A DNA stretch of 9,184 nt from CAMLHU01 sp039917855 (GTDB taxonomy: Bacteria; Gemmatimonadota; Gemmatimonadetes; Gemmatimonadales; GWC2-71-9): assembly GCA_039917855.1 (NCBI GenBank), contig JBDSIR010000047.1, positions 1 through 9,184 on the forward strand, read 5' to 3'. The notes under the pieces are model-generated. The model had not been told where the DNA came from and did not search any database. It saw nothing but the letters and a program-made list of their open reading frames with translations. Shown here piece after piece: positions 5,957 to 9,184 of the stretch (its first letter is position 1; each line of letters opens with the position of its first letter). The position numbers and the translations under genes are program-made.

Positions 5957-6106
5957 ATGTTGTGGACCATTGCCGTCGTATTGATCGTACTCTGGGCGCT
6001 GGGGTTCGTCAGCTCGTACACCATGGGCGGCGCGCTTCACCTTCTTCTGGTGCTCGCCATCGTGGTGGTCCTGATCCGGGTCATCCAGGGGCGTAAGGTG
6101 TTGTAG
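5957..6106 (+). CDS. Lmo0937-type small membrane protein (DUF5670-like)
   Basis: A 49-residue protein, MLWTIAVVLIVLWALGFVSS at the N-terminus and RVIQGRKVL at the C-terminus, with a GGAGAG Shine-Dalgarno six bases before ATG 5957. It has two membrane helices at residues 2-20 and 26-42, a short loop S-x-T-M-G-G, and a basic tail. The pattern LWxIxxxLxxLWxLG followed by GGxxHxLLVxAxxxxxxRxxxGR is that of the Lmo0937 family, small proteins common beside csbD and other general-stress genes. The function is unknown. It begins 14 nt after the preceding stop and is probably the last gene of the four-gene run. Confidence 0.85.
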   Translation: MLWTIAVVLIVLWALGFVSSYTMGGALHLLLVLAIVVVLIRVIQGRKVL

Positions 6107-6153
6107 CACAGCATCGCCTGGCGGCACCCCGGGCGCACCATTCAGGACAATAC

Positions 6154-6171
6154 ACACCGGGCCGCCGGTGT
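6154..6171 (+). terminator. Hairpin after the small stress-gene run
   Basis: ACACCGG-GCCG-CCGGTGT is a perfect 7-bp stem with a four-base loop, 47 nt after the last stop of the plus-strand run. Only TT follows, so there is no true U-tract. It may be a weak or factor-assisted terminator. Confidence 0.4.
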
Positions 6172-6292
6172 TGCGGGATAGCAGGGCCGCAGGGTGCACG
6201 CAGATCCGACGGGTAGGGCCAGAGCGGATACCCCCGCTGACCGCGGAACGGGTAGAGTAGCGCGAACCTTGAGGTGCAGCACGCCGGACCAT

Positions 6293-6321
6293 GCGGGAGC
6301 CGGAGACGATCCGGCTCCCGC
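6293..6321 (+). promoter_or_regulatory. Perfect 12-bp hairpin in the leader of the first paralogue
   Basis: GCGGGAGCCGGA (6293-6304) and TCCGGCTCCCGC (6310-6321) pair perfectly around the loop GACGA. It lies 66 nt before the ATG at 6388, with no U-tract on either side. It could be a transcript barrier for the preceding operon or a leader structure for the paralogue gene. The rest of 6107-6387 shows no gene on either strand. Confidence 0.45.
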
Positions 6322-6387
6322 CTGCGTCCGCCACCACCGTACGCAGCGGAAGTGCCCGCGACCCGGGCGCGGAACTGGAGATCAACC

Positions 6388-6720
6388 ATGTGGGCCTACG
6401 CGTATCAGATCGTTCCCCCCCAGACTCGCGGGATCCTGCGTCCGATCCGGGACCTCCTGCAGGCCGAGCACCTGGCCGCCAAGCGCGGACACCGCTTCTG
6501 GAGCGGCAAGGTGGTCTGTGACAGGGAGCTCACCCACATCCTGATCGTGAGCGACGACCTGCAGCACGACGACGCGATCAACGCCCGGATCGAGGTCGAA
6601 CTGCGCCGGTTGCACACCGAATTCTCCATCACCAAGCCGATGGTGCTGCCGGGTGGTACCAAGTCCCGCACCGAGATCGGCCTGCCCGCGCGCCCGGCAC
6701 CGGACCTCGCGGAGGCCTGA
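6388..6720 (+). CDS. Unrecognised 110-residue protein, paralogue A
   Basis: I do not recognise this family. ATG 6388 has TGGAG eight bases upstream; frames extending further upstream have no counterpart in paralogue B. It begins MWAYAYQIVPPQTR. Predicted order is strand (2-9), helix (14-35, RPIRDLLQAEHLAAKRG), strand (37-45, WSGKVVCDR), strand (48-56, LTHILIVSD), helix (59-79) and strand (81-87). This beta-alpha-beta-beta-alpha-beta order is that of ferredoxin-like folds such as ACT and PII-type sensor domains. Residues 90-110 are a polar, Pro-rich tail. There is no signal peptide or membrane segment. It shares roughly 55-60 percent identity with the protein at 6915 over the first 90 residues, strongest in the YAYQIVPPQ and CDRxLTHILIVSD blocks. 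Neighbouring orphan response regulators suggest, but do not show, a sensory or regulatory role. Confidence 0.82.
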   Translation: MWAYAYQIVPPQTRGILRPIRDLLQAEHLAAKRGHRFWSGKVVCDRELTHILIVSDDLQHDDAINARIEVELRRLHTEFSITKPMVLPGGTKSRTEIGLPARPAPDLAEA

Positions 6721-6724
6721 ACCG

Positions 6725-6842
6725 CCCGGGGATCGATGAATCGGCTCGGTGGCCCACGGGCACGTGTCTGTTGTGGGCTTGTGGCACGTTCCTGAAGGCC
6801 CCTTGCATGAGACCACGCGCACGGGGCCGACGATCCCCCGGG
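6725..6842 (+). promoter_or_regulatory. Possible branched RNA structure between the two paralogues
   Basis: CCCGGGGATCG (6725-6735) pairs with CGATCCCCCGGG (6831-6842), broken only by one extra C, closing a 95-nt interior. Two further stems lie inside: GCCCAC/GTGGGC (6752-6757 with 6773-6778) and GGCCCC/GGGGCC (6797-6802 with 6823-6828). Together they make a three-way junction. It begins four bases after the stop of paralogue A and ends 72 nt before paralogue B, so it could terminate A, act as a leader for B, or both. In GC-rich DNA such stems can arise by chance. Confidence 0.35.
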
Positions 6843-6914
6843 CAATTGCAGGAGCCAGCCCTTCCGGGTGGCACATCGCGCTTCGGTCCGTGAGCGCAGA
6901 GCAGGTCACCGACT

Positions 6915-7265
6915 ATGTGGACCTACGCCTATCAGATCGTGCCGCCTCAATCTCGATTGCGGCTGCGCCCCATCATGGAGTTGCTGGTCCAGGAGCACTT
7001 GGACGCCCGGCGCGGAGGGCGCATCTGGGCCGCCCGGGTCCTGTGCGACCGGCAGCTTACCCACATCCTGATCGTCAGCGACAGCTTGGATCAGGACGAG
7101 GAGATCAATCAGCGGCTGGAACTCGAGTTGAAGCGCCTTATGGCGCCCTTCTTCATCACAATGCCCTTGGCGTTCCCGAGCAATGTCGCGATCCGGTCCG
7201 GGGTCGGCTTGGAACAGCCGCCGGCCAGCCCTCCGCTGAAGCGTCCAACGAAGTCCCGCAAATAA
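6915..7265 (+). CDS. Unrecognised 116-residue protein, paralogue B
   Basis: A second copy of the protein at 6388, beginning MWTYAYQIVPPQSR. The strand/helix order is the same, with WAARVLCDRQLTHILIVSD at 38-56, a charged helix LDQDEEINQRLELELKRL (58-75), then FFITMPLAF (79-87). The tail (88-116) is longer, basic and Pro/Ser-rich (ending KRPTKSRK) and unlike that of A, so the shared domain is about 88 residues. The Shine-Dalgarno is weak: AGCAGG lies about 11 bases before ATG 6915. The start is fixed by exact alignment with A. DNA identity around the start is high, with changes mostly at third positions, showing purifying selection on both copies. The gene converges on the response regulators across a shared terminator. 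Confidence 0.82.
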   Translation: MWTYAYQIVPPQSRLRLRPIMELLVQEHLDARRGGRIWAARVLCDRQLTHILIVSDSLDQDEEINQRLELELKRLMAPFFITMPLAFPSNVAIRSGVGLEQPPASPPLKRPTKSRK

Positions 7266-7266
7266 C

Positions 7267-7306
7267 GACCGCCGTCCGTCGAGCTGCTGCGCGACGGGCG
7301 GCGGTC
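7267..7306. terminator. Bidirectional terminator between convergent genes
   Basis: GACCGCCGTCCGTCG (7267-7281) pairs with CGACGGGCGGCGGTC (7292-7306) over 15 positions with a single G-U on the plus strand, around a 10-nt loop. It starts two bases after the stop of paralogue B and ends 15 bases from the stop of the response regulator at 7322. On the minus strand it is followed by GTTATTT, on the plus strand by CTTCAT, so it can serve both directions. Confidence 0.8.
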
Positions 7307-7321
7307 CTTCATACCTGAAAG

Positions 7322-7942
7322 CTAGAACTGGTTCCGGAGGGCCAGCTTGAGCAGGATGTGGTGCACGTGGCTTTTGACAGTCGAGACCGCAAGATGCTGG
7401 CGTTCGGCGATCTCCTTGTCGCTCCTGCCCTCCGCGACCAGCTCGATGACTTCCCGCTCGTGCGGCGTCAGGCGCACGGCGTCGATCACTTCCGGGGCGG
7501 GGTGGGTACCCGCGTGTTCCACGATTTTGGAGAGCAGGGTACCGGTCAAGGCGGGCGGGAGCACCTTCGCCCCGGAGGCCACCGATCGGATCGCAGCCAA
7601 GAGCTCGTCGGTGGTCGCATCCTTCACAATGAACCCGGATGCCCCGGCCTTGACGAATTCGACTACGTCCTGCTCGGCCGGCAGGAAGTCCATCACGATC
7701 ACTTTGGTCTCGGGAGCCCGCTCCGCGATACCCTCGACCAGGCTCTTGCTGTCATGATCACCCAGACCGGCGTCGACCAGCACCACTTGGGGCTTGGTCT
7801 TCTGGATCTGCGGCAGGACGGCATCACCGCTATCGACCGCTGCAACGACGCGAACATCGGGCTGCGCGTTCAGCAGCGTCATGATCCCGTCGCGCACCAG
7901 CGGGTTGTCCTCGATCACGAACACTAGAATGACTGGCGGCAT
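7322..7942 (-). CDS. NarL/FixJ-type response regulator 1 (atypical receiver)
   Basis: I start at ATG 7942 (206 residues, MPPVILVFVIEDNPLVRDGI); a GTG at 7969 would add nine residues before the first strand. Residues 5-125 are a receiver: acidic pocket Glu11-Asp12, phospho-acceptor Asp57 (VVLVDAGLGD) and Lys107 (GFIVKDAT). The switch Thr/Ser after strand 4 is Asp85 (KVIVMDFLP), so the usual Thr-Tyr switch is changed. Residues 157-206 are a LuxR/GerE HTH (LTPHEREVIELVAEGRSDKE, then STVKSHVHHILLKLALRNQF). It stops right after the recognition-helix scaffold and is about ten residues shorter at the C-terminus than the paralogue, so DNA binding or dimerisation may differ. Only a weak GAGGA lies 11 bases upstream of the start. 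It is 54 nt downstream of regulator 2 on the same strand, so co-transcription is likely. No histidine kinase is nearby. Confidence 0.9.
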   Translation of the reverse strand: MPPVILVFVIEDNPLVRDGIMTLLNAQPDVRVVAAVDSGDAVLPQIQKTKPQVVLVDAGLGDHDSKSLVEGIAERAPETKVIVMDFLPAEQDVVEFVKAGASGFIVKDATTDELLAAIRSVASGAKVLPPALTGTLLSKIVEHAGTHPAPEVIDAVRLTPHEREVIELVAEGRSDKEIAERQHLAVSTVKSHVHHILLKLALRNQF

Positions 7943-7996
7943 GGCGCGATGTATCCTCGCGCCTGGCACGGCCGCGGTGGAGAGATCGGGACGGGG

Positions 7997-8632
7997 TTAC
8001 TCGTCTCGATGGGCGAAAGCGGCGATCTGGAGGCGGGTGTGCAAGGCCAGCTTTTCCATGACGTTCCGGACGTGGCTCTTGACCGTGTGGGTCGCGATGA
8101 TGAGCCGGGTGGCGATCTCCTTGTTGCTCAGCCCCTCGCCGATGAGCCCGATCACCTCGCGCTCGCGCGGGGTCATCCGCACCGCGTCCATCGCCCCTTC
8201 CCGTCCCCGGCTCACCGCCTCGCGGGCGATCTGGGAAAAGAGGGTCGAGGTCATCTGGGGCGGGAGGACGTGCTTCCCCTCCACCACCGACTGGATGGTG
8301 TTCACCAGGTCGTCCAGCGTGGCGTCCTTCATGATGAAGCCGGAGACGCCCACGTTGACGAACTCGACGATGTCCTCGTGCACCGGGAGGAGGTCCATCA
8401 CGATGACCTTGGCGTCCGGGAACTCCCGCCTCACCTCTTCAGCGATACGGAGACTGTCGCCGTTCTGCAGGCCAAGGTCGAGCAGCACCACCTGAGGATC
8501 GGAACCACGGAGCAGCGCAGTGTCCCCGCTCGCGGCGGTGGCCACCACCTTGCAGCGCCCGGTCTTGTCCAGCAGGGCGGCAAGGCCTTCGCGCACTAGG
8601 CGGTTGTCCTCGATGAGTGCGACCGAGATCAT
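7997..8632 (-). CDS. NarL/FixJ-type response regulator 2 (atypical receiver)
   Basis: ATG 8632 with TGAGGA four to five bases upstream gives 211 residues (MISVALIEDNRLVREGLAAL). The frame stays open upstream, but those 38 codons are not family-like. The receiver spans 2-120: acidic pocket Glu8-Asp9, phospho-acceptor Asp52 (VVLLDLGL) and Lys102 (GFIMKDAT). The switch position is Asp80 (KVIVMDLLP), as in regulator 1. The GerE HTH at 152-205 (MTPREREVIGLIGEGLSNKE, then HTVKSHVRNVMEKLALHTRL) is complete, with the usual tail. By family it should be a two-component transcription factor acting on sigma70-type promoters. Cognate kinase and targets are not visible. The two regulators share most receiver and HTH motifs and probably arose by tandem duplication. 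Confidence 0.93.
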   Translation of the reverse strand: MISVALIEDNRLVREGLAALLDKTGRCKVVATAASGDTALLRGSDPQVVLLDLGLQNGDSLRIAEEVRREFPDAKVIVMDLLPVHEDIVEFVNVGVSGFIMKDATLDDLVNTIQSVVEGKHVLPPQMTSTLFSQIAREAVSRGREGAMDAVRMTPREREVIGLIGEGLSNKEIATRLIIATHTVKSHVRNVMEKLALHTRLQIAAFAHRDE

Positions 8633-8660
8633 AGTCCTCAATTCCACGGGGCGGCTGGTG

Positions 8661-8723
8661 CCCCAAAAGCGCCGACTGCCGCGGCGCCACTGAGTCAGAC
8701 GATTACACGGGTAGACCCCAAAA
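8661..8723 (-). promoter_or_regulatory. Direct repeats of TTTTGGGG upstream of regulator 2
   Basis: TTTTGGGG occurs twice on the minus strand, at 8668-8661 and 8723-8716, 55 bases apart, within the 179-nt gap before regulator 2. The upstream copy lies in the most AT-rich part of the gap (TTTCTATTTTGGGG, then GTGTAATC), where a promoter is most likely. These could be operator sites, perhaps for autoregulation, but two 8-mers may be chance. Confidence 0.22.
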
Positions 8724-8776
8724 TAGAAACCGGGCCCCGGAACCACAATAGGGGTTCACGGGAGACCGGGCAAGGG

Positions 8777-8796
8777 CCTGCGGCGAGGGCCGCAGG
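8777..8796 (-). terminator. Hairpin after the 51-residue membrane protein gene
   Basis: CCTGCGGC and GCCGCAGG pair perfectly (8 bp) around a four-base loop, 15 nt after the stop at 8812. The tract after it on the minus strand (CCCTTGCCC) is not U-rich. Its position suggests terminator use, separating this gene from the response regulators. Confidence 0.55.
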
Positions 8797-8811
8797 AGGG
8801 GCTTTAAGGGC

Positions 8812-8967
8812 TCAAAAGACCAGTAAGAACCCCATAATGACCAGGCCGACGCCGAGGCCGAGGACGGGGAGGATGATCCCTCCCTCCCCTGGGGCGGAGA
8901 CCGTCGAGGAGCGCTCCGACGACAGGTTCGGTACCGAGCGATAACTCACCAGCGGACGAGCGGACAT
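8812..8967 (-). CDS. 51-residue single-TM small protein
   Basis: ATG 8967 is preceded by a near-perfect AGGAGGT five bases upstream, the best ribosome-binding site in the window, so I trust this short gene despite its size. The protein starts MSARPLVSYRSVPNLSSERS; residues 1-28 are polar, Ser/Arg-rich and probably cytoplasmic. Residues 29-51 (GGIILPVLGLGVGLVIMGFL, then LVF) are a Gly-rich membrane helix that ends at the stop, like a tail-anchored protein. No family is recognised. The strong site implies high expression. It is flanked by hairpins on both sides and seems to be its own transcription unit, or the tail of one from the partial gene to its right. Confidence 0.72.
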   Translation of the reverse strand: MSARPLVSYRSVPNLSSERSSTVSAPGEGGIILPVLGLGVGLVIMGFLLVF

Positions 8968-8990
8968 ACTGACCTCCTGGAAAGGGACGA

Positions 8991-9018
8991 GCGGAGGGGC
9001 CGACTGGCGCCCCTCCGC
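8991..9018 (-). promoter_or_regulatory. Perfect 10-bp hairpin in the leader of the 51-residue gene
   Basis: GCGGAGGGGC (8991-9000) pairs perfectly with GCCCCTCCGC (9009-9018) around an eight-base loop. On the minus strand it ends 23 bases before the ATG at 8967, just upstream of the strong Shine-Dalgarno. It may stabilise the leader or act as the second part of a tandem terminator for the gene at 9067. Confidence 0.45.
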
Positions 9019-9032
9019 CCGGGCCCGCGTGC

Positions 9033-9053
9033 GCCCGCGATGAAATCGCGGGC
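9033..9053 (-). terminator. Hairpin after the partial Gly/Asn-rich gene
   Basis: GCCCGCGAT-GAA-ATCGCGGGC is a perfect 9-bp stem with a three-base loop, 13 nt after the stop of the partial gene. There is no U-tract. Its position suits termination or 3'-end protection. Confidence 0.5.
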
Positions 9054-9066
9054 ATACATCGCGGGG

Positions 9067-9184
9067 CTACTTGCCGTTCCCGCCCTTGCGGCCGGGGTTG
9101 CCGGGGGTGCCCCCGAGCTCATCGTTCGAGCGGCGGTTGTCACCCTGGTTGGAATTGCCGGGATCGCACCCTTCGGGGCCGTTG
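9067..9184 (-). CDS. Partial Gly/Asn/Pro-rich protein (C-terminal 38 residues)
   Basis: A frame enters from the right edge on the minus strand and ends at TAG 9069-9067. The visible tail starts NGPEGCDPGNSNQGDNRRSN and ends DELGGTPGNPGRKGGNGK. It is strongly enriched in Gly, Asn, Asp and Pro, has one Cys, and contains the related motifs D-P-G-N-S and T-P-G-N-P-G-R-K. Such composition is seen in extracellular or surface-exposed low-complexity tails, and Asp/Asn-Gly turns can bind calcium, but no family can be named from this piece. The start lies outside the window. Coding is supported by an open frame of consistent low-complexity composition followed by a perfect hairpin; with so short a piece some doubt remains. 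Confidence 0.6.
   Translation of the reverse strand, partial: NGPEGCDPGNSNQGDNRRSNDELGGTPGNPGRKGGNGK

Noticed and set aside
6725..6842. tRNA or similar cloverleaf
   Set aside because: The branched fold is far too long for a tRNA, and no T-loop or CCA-like end is present.
7358..8599. Plus-strand open frames opposite the two response regulators
   Set aside because: They mirror the codon pattern of clear NarL-type genes, lack start signals, and have no domain content.
1..9184. CRISPR array, insertion sequence or rRNA
   Set aside because: I saw no regularly spaced repeats, transposase motifs with terminal inverted repeats, or rRNA-like sequence; the only mobile signature is the attC region.

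Overview
The window is high-GC bacterial chromosome with many very small membrane or secreted proteins, stress proteins (Dps, CsbD-like), a GT4-GH130 sugar operon and paired orphan NarL/FixJ response regulators. I infer a soil or aquatic Gram-negative-type bacterium. Gemmatimonadota is my best guess, from the AQQ-type signal-peptide end, the regulator style and the gene mix, but nothing here fixes the phylum and confidence is low.

Layout. (a) 1-662: accessory DNA that I read as a piece of an integron gene-cassette array on the minus strand. A nearly complete attC recombination site (99-241) lies between two cassettes. One encodes a HEAT-repeat protein (236-646); the other is the start of a lipoprotein that runs off the left edge (1-80). 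The array seems to end at a half-site at 656-662, and no integrase gene is visible. (b) 920-4888, minus strand: a four-gene run of dps, a GT4 glycosyltransferase with an extra C-terminal helical domain, a GH130 beta-mannoside phosphorylase/hydrolase, and a 54-residue membrane protein. The first three are tightly packed (10-nt gap, then a TGATG overlap). A hairpin at 865-904 closes the run. (c) 4889-5157: the divergent intergenic region. It holds an inverted repeat near dps and, on the plus strand, an orphan intrinsic terminator that could end a small RNA. (d) 5158-6106, plus strand: four tiny genes for a secreted/anchored Ala-Thr protein, a CsbD-like protein, a two-TM protein and an Lmo0937-type membrane protein. 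(e) 6388-7265, plus strand: two tandem paralogues of an unrecognised ~110-residue protein whose predicted secondary structure is beta-alpha-beta-beta-alpha-beta. Strongly paired, possibly structured RNA lies in front of each. (f) 7322-8632, minus strand: two tandem paralogous NarL/FixJ-type response regulators that converge on the (e) pair across a shared terminator. Both carry Asp where receivers normally have the switch Thr/Ser, and no histidine kinase is present. (g) 8812-9184, minus strand: a 51-residue membrane protein and the C-terminal end of a Gly/Asn-rich protein, separated by two perfect hairpins.

How it fits together. Regions b-d look like a general stress/envelope neighbourhood: iron and DNA protection by Dps, a mannosyl glycan made or turned over by GT4/GH130, and small stress-type membrane proteins. 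Regions e-f look like a regulatory locus built from two duplicated pairs. Region a is a mobile accessory segment next to this backbone. Many genes are shorter than 60 codons, so starts rest mainly on Shine-Dalgarno matches and spacing.
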